A stretch of DNA of 32,044 nt, from NCBI GenBank assembly GCA_947089585.1, contig CAMULB010000011.1, positions 1 through 32,044 on the forward strand, read 5' to 3'. A program made the translations under genes and the position numbers. Of this stretch, positions 7,618 to 15,137 are shown piece after piece. Below the pieces are notes generated by a model that was not told where the DNA came from, did no database searches, and was given only the letters and a program-made list of their open reading frames with translations. The first letter of the stretch is position 1, and every line of letters begins with the position of its first letter. The DNA is from an uncultured Lachnospiraceae bacterium. Lineage in GTDB: Bacteria > Bacillota > Clostridia > Lachnospirales > Lachnospiraceae.

Positions 7618-7788
7618 AGTACTATCTCCATCCAGAAATCGAGCTTCAAAACTGCCTGATTCGCACCATTGCGTCGTTAAATTTCCAGTCGATGCGCCGA
7701 TATCGCCGTCGAGCCTTTGCCAGGCATTGGCACGAACCAAGCAATCCATTGGCTTCCTTTCTGACTGGATGCAGCACAAGAACATACT
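7618..7788. repeat. Imperfect palindromic element 3 (weak)
   Basis: It follows element 2 directly. CTCCATCCAGAAA (about 7627-7639) opposes TTTCTGACTGGATGCAG (about 7758-7774). CTGCCTGATTCGCACCATTGC opposes GCATTGGCACGAACCAAGCA, with several differences compatible with G-U pairs in RNA. The symmetry is lower than in elements 1 and 2 and the right boundary is uncertain. Confidence 0.35.
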
Positions 7789-7857
7789 CTATTCTGTACT
7801 ACGCCGCCGTTCAAACTCAAACTGTCTCACAGATCCAGACTCTTTTCGTGCACACCG

Positions 7858-8043
7858 TCTCACAGCCGCAGATCACTCCAGCATGCCGTCAAGCCATACC
7901 CTCTCACGGCCGCAGACCACTCCAGCGCAACGTCAGACTATACCATTTCACAGCTGCAGATCACTCCAGCATGCCGTCAAGCCATACCCTCTCACGGCCG
8001 CAGATCACTCCAGCGCAACGTCATGCGATCCCATTTCACAGCT
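7858..8043. repeat. 44-bp tandem repeat, four units plus a partial
   Basis: Units lie at 7858-7901, 7902-7945, 7946-7989 and 7990-8033, with a 10-bp partial at 8034-8043. Units 1 and 3 are nearly identical and so are units 2 and 4. The array is therefore an 88-bp dimer repeated twice on top of a diverged 44-bp unit (core CACNGC-GCAGATCACTCCAG). A degenerate copy may start at 7825. The stop codon of the regulator gene (8038-8036) lies in the partial unit. Confidence 0.85.
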
Positions 8044-8947
8044 CCAACCCATATCGCTTCCTCGCCTCCGTCTGAATGCGAATGGCAAATTGCTCCTTCT
8101 TGCAGACCTGAAACAGCATGACTGCCTGTTGAAAGAATTCTCTGGCCTTCGTCCGCTTTCCAAGCTCTGCAGCCGCACAAGCACGATTATTGAGCAAAAA
8201 CGGCAATACCGCCAGCTTGTTGTGCGAGATGCAATAATCAACCCCCTCACCGCAAAGCTCATATGCCTCTTGATAGCGTCTCCCCGACCCCAGCGCAAGG
8301 GAGAGATTGTACAAAATCATCGGATACTTTCTCGCCTTCTCCTCTTCGTCAATCTGATGGCTCTCCAAATATAATTTCAGCTCCAACAGCAAGTTCAATT
8401 CCTGCTCCCTCTCGCCCAGCTCGGCATACGCCAACGCAATCCCGTTCAAGATTGTAATTTCATCAAACGTTAAAAGACGTTTCTTGAGATGGCACGCGGC
8501 TGCAAATCCCGGCATCGTAATGTGGAGCGCGTCAAGCAGAAGGCAAAGCACCTCCGCCGCGGCTCCCTTGCGATTCTTCAAAATGCTGGCTTTCACAAAC
8601 AGCAGATACTGCCTGTCCAAATCATTCCGCCCATGAATTCTGCGTTCCATCTCCTCGGTCAGTGCATCCAAATGCTCAAAATCCAGATTCTCCAGCTTCC
8701 AGATCAGCTCCTGCTTGAGGCGAAAAAGTTCCATCTCCTCCCGGCTGATAAATCTGCCGTAAACGGCTTCTGAAACGCCAAGCCTCTGCATCAGCGCGTC
8801 AAACAGCTTCTTGCCCGGCACCTGCAAATTATTCTCAATTCTGGATAAAGATGATGTACTGCAAATGCCAAAGCATAATTCCTCCTGAGAATATCCTCTG
8901 ACTACCCGATTCTCATAGATCATGTCTCCCACCAAGTAATGCGCCAT
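8036..8947 (-). CDS. HTH (XRE-type) regulator with TPR-like C-terminus, Rgg/RRNPP-like
   Basis: This is a 303-residue putative transcription regulator. Residues about 8-60 form an XRE helix-turn-helix (IYENRVVRGYSQEELCFGIC, then SLSRIENNLQVPGKK). The rest is all-helical with TPR-like segments such as ILNGIALAYAELGEREQEL, YNLSLALGSGRRYQEAYELC and NNRACAAAELGKRTKAREFF. That architecture matches the Rgg/PlcR-like quorum-sensing regulators, whose TPR domain binds a short peptide. No candidate peptide gene is evident next to it. The start ATG has AGAGGGG about 10 bases upstream. It sits 74 bases downstream of the AraC gene and may be co-transcribed. Its stop codon is embedded in a 44-bp tandem repeat, so its 3' end is in an unstable sequence. 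Confidence 0.8.
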   Translation of the reverse strand: MAHYLVGDMIYENRVVRGYSQEELCFGICSTSSLSRIENNLQVPGKKLFDALMQRLGVSEAVYGRFISREEMELFRLKQELIWKLENLDFEHLDALTEEMERRIHGRNDLDRQYLLFVKASILKNRKGAAAEVLCLLLDALHITMPGFAAACHLKKRLLTFDEITILNGIALAYAELGEREQELNLLLELKLYLESHQIDEEEKARKYPMILYNLSLALGSGRRYQEAYELCGEGVDYCISHNKLAVLPFLLNNRACAAAELGKRTKAREFFQQAVMLFQVCKKEQFAIRIQTEARKRYGLEL

Positions 8948-9021
8948 GTAAAACAGACCCCTCTACAACCATATCGTTCCTTCCGATCACTGTTACGATT
9001 ATTGTAGCGGAAAACCGTGCA

Positions 9022-10026
9022 CTACTCTTCGATTGTACTCGACATGCATATCTTAGTACTCTTTGCGCATTTTTTTCGATATTGCCTGGGCGTCACTCCG
9101 TATTTCTCACGAAACACCCGATAAAAATAGCTGCTGTTGTCATATCCGACGGCAGTGAGAATTTCCTCTACGGTCAAGGTCGTAGTCCTCAGTAAAAAAG
9201 ATGCCTGGTGAAACCGCTTTTGCTGCATCAGCTGCTGAAAATTCCGTCCGCACTGCTGCTTGATCAGCCGGCTTAAGCCAGTCACCGACTGATTCATCTG
9301 CTTTGCCAGCTCCATCAGCGAACCATTTTTATAATGCTCTTCGATGTAGCGCAGAACCATAAGCATCCTCTCTTTTTCATATTGCGTCGCATTCTGCCCT
9401 TCGATTCGCTGAGTATAATTGGTCAGTGTCAGCAGCAACAGCCCCATCGTGGTCTGATTGATATTACGTACATTGCTCTGTCTGTGCACGAGTGACCAAA
9501 TCATATTTTCAATCAGGTTCTGCACTGGTAGCAGATCCGCGACCCGAAAGTAAATAAAATCCGCGCTGCCGCTTTGTCTGCGCAGAGAACCCACAATAAA
9601 ATCGCGGATCACATTTTCCTCCTCGATCATCTCAAAGGCCTTGTCAAAAAATTCCGGCAGAATGATAAAATTGACCGCCAAATCCAGCTCGCCTGCCGGC
9701 TCTATTTCATGCACCGCATGCTGGTTCAGAAAAAGCAGATCGCCTTTTTTGAGCGCCACCCGCTCCGCCCCATTGATGATGTGAACGGTACTGCCGGAGC
9801 ACATATAGATCATTTCAATATAATCATGGCTGTGTCTGGGGAAATGAATAAAACGCGTGTGCAGACGAATATCCATCAGCTTGCCCTTTTGCAGCATCTG
9901 TTTGGGGTCAATGACAAATTCCCGCCGCCTGGTATAAATACTTTTTTCCACCTCGGTCTGCCCGCCGAGAATTGCCTGCTCTTCCGCCGAGATCTGCCTT
10001 AATTGCAGCAGCAATTCCTCTTGCAC
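9022..10026 (-). CDS. AraC-family transcriptional regulator
   Basis: This 334-residue DNA-binding protein has a cupin-type sensor domain (FPRHSHDYIEMIYMCSGS and ALKKGDLLFLNQHAVHEI, about residues 60-115). Its two helix-turn-helix AraC domain is C-terminal (LMELAKQMNQSVTGLSRLIK and VEEILTAVGYDNSSYFYRVF, then YGVTPRQYRKK, about residues 235-320). The start is a GTG at 10026, supported by GGAGGT 9 bases upstream. AraC proteins with this sensor type usually respond to sugars, so it could regulate rhaBA. That is only proximity; it is also next to the hydantoinase-like gene upstream (gap about 150 bases, filled by a tandem repeat). Confidence 0.9.
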   Translation of the reverse strand: MQEELLLQLRQISAEEQAILGGQTEVEKSIYTRRREFVIDPKQMLQKGKLMDIRLHTRFIHFPRHSHDYIEMIYMCSGSTVHIINGAERVALKKGDLLFLNQHAVHEIEPAGELDLAVNFIILPEFFDKAFEMIEEENVIRDFIVGSLRRQSGSADFIYFRVADLLPVQNLIENMIWSLVHRQSNVRNINQTTMGLLLLTLTNYTQRIEGQNATQYEKERMLMVLRYIEEHYKNGSLMELAKQMNQSVTGLSRLIKQQCGRNFQQLMQQKRFHQASFLLRTTTLTVEEILTAVGYDNSSYFYRVFREKYGVTPRQYRKKCAKSTKICMSSTIEE

Positions 10027-10090
10027 AGCACCTCACCTCCGTTCCCAATACAGTCGATCCTTGCCCGGCCACAGTTCGCCTCAGCCCCAT

Positions 10091-10172
10091 GGCGCTTCCT
10101 TCCGTTCCGGCTGCTGCTCGCTTCGGCCGCACGGCGCTTCCTTCTGTTCCGGCTGCTGCTCGCTTCGCCACG
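10091..10172. repeat. 42-bp tandem repeat, two units
   Basis: GGCGCTTCCTTCCGTTCC... (10091-10132) is repeated at 10133-10172 with few changes. On the minus strand the array starts 6 bases after the stop codon of the hydantoinase-like gene and fills most of the space before the AraC gene. The units encode AAAGTEGSA-type repeats in one minus frame, but there is no sign that this is translated. Confidence 0.8.
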
Positions 10173-10178
10173 ATCTGC

Positions 10179-12245
10179 TTATGTAATCCCTTCTTCCTCC
10201 TCAGTCCAGGGACTCTGAGCATACACCGAGATTTTTTCCGAGAGAAACAGGCTTGTGCCATAGTCTGTCACTGCCTCCACCGGGTCAGACTCCACCCGGT
10301 AGACCAGCTTCTTCTCGTTGGCCCCTCTGCGCACCGCTTCAGCCCGCGCCAACCGCCTGCCTTCCTCCGCAGCCAGCTGCCTGGCTCTGTCAAGATCCGC
10401 AGCCAGAAGGCTGACACCGCTGCCGACGACCTGTACCGCTCCCAGCACGCCCTGCGGCAGCAGCTGAAACGTCATGCACACCTCGACATTGCCGACGATC
10501 GCCCCCAGGGCATTGGCCACATGGGAATGCTCCTTCAGCAGAGCCTTTGTGTGAAACAGCGCCGCTACCTCCTGTAAAAATACCCCGATCGGGCCGCCCA
10601 CGCCAACCAAAGGCACTTCGCAGGTCAACGCCAGCTGCACTGCCTGCGGCTGCTTTTGCTGCGCGGCCGCTTCCTCATACAGCTGCTCCACCAGGTATTC
10701 CAGCCCAGGATTCACGCCCGCCTGTTTCAACCGGGGGTATTTGTCCCACAGCAGCACCCGCGCAATACCGCAGTACAATTTCTTTTCCACCAGCTTATAA
10801 ATCCGGCGGCTCTGCGTGATGCATCCGTTCGGACACCGATCCGTGGAATCAGCCGCGCACACATCATCCTCCCCGCACAAACGGGCCAGCACTGCAATCG
10901 CATCGACCGCGGCCTGTGTCTCATAGCCGTTGTAATCTCCCAGGACATGCATTGCATCAGTCGGCGTAATACCGCAGCGAATCACCACGCCTTCCTCAAT
11001 CAGACGCTTGAGCTGAGACGGCATCAGGGAGATTTGATGCGTTTCCTCCAGTAACGCCAGATCGAGCGGATTGGCAAACAGCGCCTTTGCCACTCTTCTT
11101 TCAAACACGGTATAGGATAAATCGGCGGAAATATCCTTCAGCCCGACGTAGAGATGCTGCCGCCAGCTGTTGACTGCCACCTTTGCCTCCCGCTTTCGAC
11201 GGCACCATGCCAAAAGACTTGGATAACGGGCCGCCGCCATACTGATGGGCATAATCCGTCGGCTGCCCAAGGTCAGGGAACCATCGTTCTGCAAAATCAC
11301 CTCGCTGTCCCCGCCCAGTCCAAAGGTATCGACATACATGCCATTGAGATAGATTTTCCAGTCCCCGACCGTAATCCCGCCCTGGCAGCGCAGCGGAACC
11401 CCATTTTTGATCAGGGAAATGTCCGTCGTCGTTCCACCCATATCAACGATTACGCCGTCTTTGACCTGATGCAGCTTGGCGGCTCCCATCACACTGGCCA
11501 CCGGGCCGCACAGCAGCGTCTCAATCGGACGGCGCAGCGAAAAATGCTCGCTCATCAGGCTTCCGTCGCTGCGCACAATCACCATCGGAATCGAAAGGCC
11601 CCGCCGGCGCAGCGCGTCCTTGACCGCCTGCAAAAATTCTGCAATCACAAAAATCAAGCGCGCGTTCAGGAGCGCCCCGGCTCCCCGTCCGATCACATTT
11701 TTCTCTGCAAACAGCTCATAACCGCACACAGTAGGAAGTCCCAGCTCCTCTACGATCTGCCGCGTCTTTTTCTCCAATGCGGCTCCGGTGCCGTCCGCAA
11801 ACAGCTCTACAATCCCCACAGCCTGACAGTCCGAAAGCGCTGCGCGCAGCTGCTCCTTTACCTGCTGCCAATCCGGCTCATGCAGGATCTCTCCCCGCAG
11901 GGTCTCTTTGCACTCAATAAAAATCAACGTATCATCCACCGGCAGGCCATAGGCGGCGCCCAGCTCCTTCACCGTCCTATCATCCATACCGAGAAATATC
12001 AGCTTCCCGCGGCCGCCCTTGCCCTCTACGCAGGCATTGGTCGCCAACGTCGTAGACAGCGACACCATACATGATTCTGCCAGCAGCTCCTGATTTAAAA
12101 GATCGAGCGTCCTTCCAATGCCGATGGATAAATCCTCCTTCGTGGTCGGCGTTTTGGCCACAGAGAGAATCCGTTCTCCTTCCATATCATAAAGCACACC
12201 GTCCGTGCAGGTGCCGCCTGTATCAATTCCAATTCCGATTTTCAT
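10179..12245 (-). CDS. Hydantoinase/oxoprolinase-family protein (HyuA-like)
   Basis: This is a 688-residue protein with the hydantoinase A/oxoprolinase architecture. The N-terminal IGIGIDTGGTCTDGVLYD is the first phosphate-binding motif of the actin-like ATPase fold, and STTLATNACVEGKGGR is the conserved family segment. GVIVDMGGTTTDISLI (about residue 280) is the second phosphate motif, and VGVGGPIGVFL lies in the C-terminal part. Characterised relatives hydrolyse 5-oxoproline or hydantoins with ATP or carboxylate acetone, usually with a HyuB partner, which is absent here. The substrate therefore stays open. The start at 12245 (GGGAGG 6 bases upstream) was preferred over an in-frame ATG at 12296. 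It is preceded by mgtE (98 bases) and followed by a 42-bp repeat pair and an AraC gene. Confidence 0.88.
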   Translation of the reverse strand: MKIGIGIDTGGTCTDGVLYDMEGERILSVAKTPTTKEDLSIGIGRTLDLLNQELLAESCMVSLSTTLATNACVEGKGGRGKLIFLGMDDRTVKELGAAYGLPVDDTLIFIECKETLRGEILHEPDWQQVKEQLRAALSDCQAVGIVELFADGTGAALEKKTRQIVEELGLPTVCGYELFAEKNVIGRGAGALLNARLIFVIAEFLQAVKDALRRRGLSIPMVIVRSDGSLMSEHFSLRRPIETLLCGPVASVMGAAKLHQVKDGVIVDMGGTTTDISLIKNGVPLRCQGGITVGDWKIYLNGMYVDTFGLGGDSEVILQNDGSLTLGSRRIMPISMAAARYPSLLAWCRRKREAKVAVNSWRQHLYVGLKDISADLSYTVFERRVAKALFANPLDLALLEETHQISLMPSQLKRLIEEGVVIRCGITPTDAMHVLGDYNGYETQAAVDAIAVLARLCGEDDVCAADSTDRCPNGCITQSRRIYKLVEKKLYCGIARVLLWDKYPRLKQAGVNPGLEYLVEQLYEEAAAQQKQPQAVQLALTCEVPLVGVGGPIGVFLQEVAALFHTKALLKEHSHVANALGAIVGNVEVCMTFQLLPQGVLGAVQVVGSGVSLLAADLDRARQLAAEEGRRLARAEAVRRGANEKKLVYRVESDPVEAVTDYGTSLFLSEKISVYAQSPWTEEEEGIT

Positions 12246-12343
12246 GATTCCTCCCATGCACAGCGGCGGCCATACGACCGCCAAGCGCATGTTCAACCTC
12301 CATCCAAATAGATCGCACTTTTACGGCAATCACCGCCTGTCTT

Positions 12344-13711
12344 TTACATAAGCAGCGGCAGAAACAGCGCCGCTAAGCTCAAAAATATAAAAAATCCCAG
12401 CACATCGGTCACTCCGGTCAGAAAAATAGAAGAGGCCAGCGCCGGGTCCTGCTTCAATGCCTTTAAAACCAGCGGAATCAGAGCGCCGGACAGCCCGGCA
12501 ATCATCATATTACAGACCATCGCGCCGAAAATAATCAGTCCGAGATAAAAATTCTGGTAAATGACACTGACAATCAGTCCGGTGCCAATTCCCATACACA
12601 CGCCGTCCACCAAGCCGACCATTGCCTGTTTGAGAATCAGCTTCCAGCTGCCCTTGAGCTCCAATTCTCCCAGCGCCAGGCTGCGTATAATCACCGACAG
12701 CGTCTGATTGCCGGAATTGCCGCTCAGCCCGGTCACAATCGTCATAGTTGCGGATAAGGCCACCACCTGCGCAATGACCGTCTCAAAGCTTTTGATCGCA
12801 AAGGAACCGAGAAAGGCCGTAATCAGATTTACACAGAGCCAGGGAAGCCTGCGCCGCACTGATTCTAAAACGGTGCTGTCAATCGTCTCCTCCTTGCTGA
12901 CGCCGGCCAGCTGCAGCATGTCCTCCGTGTGCTCTTCCATAATCACGTCGATAATATCATCGACCGTAATAATTCCTAACAGCACCCGCCGCTTATTTAC
13001 AACCGGGATCGCGTTGAGGTCGTATTTCGATACCAACAGCGAGACCTCCTCCTGGTCCGTCTCCGGCTCCACCCAAATCACCTGGTCATTGCTGATGCTC
13101 TCTAGCGTATCCTGATCGTTGGCAATCAGAATATCCCGCAAATCCGCCGTTCCCACCAGCTGCTTTTGATGATTGAGCACAAAAATTGTCTCGATCAGCT
13201 CTGTCTTAGGCCCAATCTCTTTGATCTTACGGATGGCATCTTCGATCGTCAGCCGGCCGTTTAACGCAATGTAAGCCGTCGTCATCAGACCCCCGGCCGT
13301 ATCCTCCTCATAACCCAAAAGCTCGGTGATAATCCGCCGTTCTCCGGCCCGCATCAAATCCACCAGCTGTTTTCTTCGATTGATGCGCAGGTTGCCCAAA
13401 ATATCCACAATATCGTCCTTCTGCATCCGGGCAAAAATAGTGAGCATGCGGTTGTTGTCCAAATAACCGGCCAGCTCCATCTGAAGCTTTTCGTCTGCCG
13501 CTTCAAACAGCTCAGCCAGCTTCTCGTCATCACTCAAGCTGCAGAACTGCGCCTGCTGCTCCTCTTCCCATTCCTCCATCGCTTCTGCCAGATCAATCGG
13601 ATGCATGTGCTCATAAACCGCATTCAGCTCCGCTACATCCCCACGCGCTAGTGCCCGTACCATCCGCTCCGCCAAAAGCTCCTCCTGGCTGCGCTCCATT
13701 TCCACTCCCAT
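12344..13711 (-). CDS. mgtE: Magnesium transporter MgtE
   Basis: This 455-residue magnesium channel/transporter has the standard MgtE layout. A helical cytoplasmic N domain comes first (about residues 20-130; HPIDLAEAMEEWEEEQQ and ILGNLRINRRKQLVDLM). A pair of CBS domains follows (about 135-260; YEEDTAGGLMTTAYIALNG and NAIPVVNKRRVLLGIITVDD). A five-helix membrane domain starts near 285 (LPWLCVNLITAFLGSFAIKS, then SGLSGNSGNQTLSVIIRSLA, and GVTDVLGFFIFLSLAALF). NQTLSVI and the late Asp in TGVTDVLG belong to the ion pathway, and the CBS/N region senses cytosolic Mg2+. ATG 13711 has AGAGGTGG upstream. It is divergent from the lipoprotein gene. I see no M-box riboswitch in the 184-base leader, so regulation may rest on channel gating. 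Confidence 0.95.
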   Translation of the reverse strand: MGVEMERSQEELLAERMVRALARGDVAELNAVYEHMHPIDLAEAMEEWEEEQQAQFCSLSDDEKLAELFEAADEKLQMELAGYLDNNRMLTIFARMQKDDIVDILGNLRINRRKQLVDLMRAGERRIITELLGYEEDTAGGLMTTAYIALNGRLTIEDAIRKIKEIGPKTELIETIFVLNHQKQLVGTADLRDILIANDQDTLESISNDQVIWVEPETDQEEVSLLVSKYDLNAIPVVNKRRVLLGIITVDDIIDVIMEEHTEDMLQLAGVSKEETIDSTVLESVRRRLPWLCVNLITAFLGSFAIKSFETVIAQVVALSATMTIVTGLSGNSGNQTLSVIIRSLALGELELKGSWKLILKQAMVGLVDGVCMGIGTGLIVSVIYQNFYLGLIIFGAMVCNMMIAGLSGALIPLVLKALKQDPALASSIFLTGVTDVLGFFIFLSLAALFLPLLM

Positions 13712-13838
13712 GATGCCACCTCTCTTCTCCTTAGCGCTTTATTGGTAACTGCCCATCCCAATCGTTCCAGCAACATCATAACACATTTTTTTAGAAAAAC
13801 ATAAGAATTCTTTTCTTTTTTTTCGGCTAAAAATATAT

Positions 13839-13852
13839 TATACTGACAGTAT
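13839..13852 (+). promoter_or_regulatory. -10 box and overlapping operator candidate of the lipoprotein gene
   Basis: TATACT (13839-13844) can serve as -10 about 50 bases upstream of the rightward start; the -35 position is only a T-rich tract. A perfect inverted repeat, ATACTG-A-CAGTAT (13840-13852), covers this -10 box, the classic position for a repressor site. Confidence 0.4.
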
Positions 13853-13895
13853 CAAAATTATAAGTGGTTGAACCAGATTTTTCGGAGGTGTTCCT

Positions 13896-14975
13896 ATGAA
13901 CAAAAGAATTCGCTACGCCCTGCTCTCATTGTCTCTTGCCCTGCTCCTTCCTGCCGGCTGCGACCCTGCATCCGCTCCTGCTCCGGGGTCGGAACAGGAA
14001 GCCGAACAGCCGGCTAATCCGGCACCGTCTGACTCAGACGACACCGATAAAGACCCCAATCCATCCGAAGGAAATGACACTCCCGATGCAGACACGGATT
14101 CGGATTCCGCCAACACTCCCGCCAAAGACACAGGCGAGGCAGACAAGGATTTGGACAATCCCGCGGACACAGATTCCGCCGGCCTCGCGGATGATTCCCA
14201 GAGCCAAGACAAACCTTCTGGGACAGCGCTTGACGTATCAACGCTTTCGATGATGGAAAAAGCGCTGGATTCACTGATGCTGTGCAGCCTGGAACGCGAT
14301 CTGGAATATGACTGCGAAAATGCAACGTTTTTCTGGTATTCCATCTATTACGGCGTCATCAACCATACGAGCGAAATTCCGCTGGCGGAACCGATTGAGG
14401 AAGACATCCGCGTACCAAAAATGGCGGTGCAGGAATTCGCCAGCGGATTATTCCGCGACTACTCTGACCTGCCCGCCATTCCCAAGGAGCTGTCCCTGGT
14501 TCGCTACGATGAGAACTGGGACGCCTATGTTTTTACCCCGATGCCGCGAGGTGAGATTGCGACCCGCCTGCTGTCCGCTTCTTCCTTTGCCGACGGCACC
14601 ATCGAGGCCGCAGCCGTTTTATACAATACGCAAAACGATCAGCCCCTGTTCTGCGGCACCTTCCTGCTGGAAGAAAATCCTTATGCGGACGGCGTCACCG
14701 ATGCAATGTTTCCTTACCGCATCGCCGAAATGAAGCGCTCCGACGCAGTCAATACGCCCGAAGAGCTTCCGGCCTGCAAAGGCACCTATGAAGGCTTCTC
14801 CGACAACCATACGGTTGAATTTAAAATCGACGGCAATTTGATGGCCTTCCAGGTCGAAGACCCGCAGGTACATGCCCTCCTTGCGCTGTTGTCGGAGGGA
14901 AGCGAAATCTCCTTTGTCGCCACGACGGACGCGCACACCGAGGTGCGCACCATCGTCAGCATTTTAGGGGAATAA
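13896..14975 (+). CDS. Secreted lipoprotein with acidic Asp/Ser/Pro linker
   Basis: This is a 359-residue protein, the only convincing rightward gene. A lipoprotein signal peptide ends in LLLPAGC with Cys22 as the lipidated residue, so the product should be anchored outside the membrane. Residues about 23-110 are a low-complexity linker (many D, S, P, N and E), suited to spanning the cell wall. A folded domain follows (about 115-359), with Trp/Tyr-rich ATFFWYSIYYG and a C-terminal DNHTVEFKIDGNLMAFQV segment ending in alternating hydrophobics. I do not recognise the family. The start follows GGAGGTG 5 bases upstream. It is divergent from mgtE and convergent with the NlpC/P60 gene, with a tandem repeat between the two 3' ends. 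Confidence 0.85.
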   Translation: MNKRIRYALLSLSLALLLPAGCDPASAPAPGSEQEAEQPANPAPSDSDDTDKDPNPSEGNDTPDADTDSDSANTPAKDTGEADKDLDNPADTDSAGLADDSQSQDKPSGTALDVSTLSMMEKALDSLMLCSLERDLEYDCENATFFWYSIYYGVINHTSEIPLAEPIEEDIRVPKMAVQEFASGLFRDYSDLPAIPKELSLVRYDENWDAYVFTPMPRGEIATRLLSASSFADGTIEAAAVLYNTQNDQPLFCGTFLLEENPYADGVTDAMFPYRIAEMKRSDAVNTPEELPACKGTYEGFSDNHTVEFKIDGNLMAFQVEDPQVHALLALLSEGSEISFVATTDAHTEVRTIVSILGE

Positions 14976-15032
14976 CGCCTCCGCGTTCAGCCATCGTCTG
15001 ATGATCGCCTTTCTTATGGCACTGACCACGTC

Positions 15033-15137
15033 ATCAAGACCTGCCTTAAGGCGCTGGGCCTGGCAATCATGACCTGCCTTAAGGCACCGGCCTGGCAATC
15101 ATGACCTGTCTTAGGGCACCGGCCTGGCAATCATGAC
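15033..15137. repeat. 32/33-bp tandem repeat, three units plus a partial, over the NlpC/P60 gene end
   Basis: Units lie at 15033-15065 (33 bp), 15066-15097 and 15098-15129 (32 bp each), with an 8-bp partial at 15130-15137. Each contains CTTAAGG-like symmetry (TGCCTTAAGGCA in unit 2). The stop codon of the leftward NlpC/P60 gene (15113-15111) is inside the third unit, so the last eight or so residues are encoded by repeat sequence. Confidence 0.85.

Noticed and set aside
7858..8043. Possible CRISPR array
   Set aside because: Units are contiguous 44-bp tandem copies with an A-B-A-B pattern, not identical repeats separated by unique spacers, and no cas genes are present.
11154..12074. Plus-strand frame of 306 codons
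   Set aside because: It is antisense to the hydantoinase-like gene, which has family motifs and a good start; the plus translation is unstructured His/Arg/Pro-rich text.
13712..13895. Magnesium-sensing riboswitch upstream of mgtE
   Set aside because: The 184-base divergent region is AT-rich and short, and I see no M-box-like series of conserved helices.
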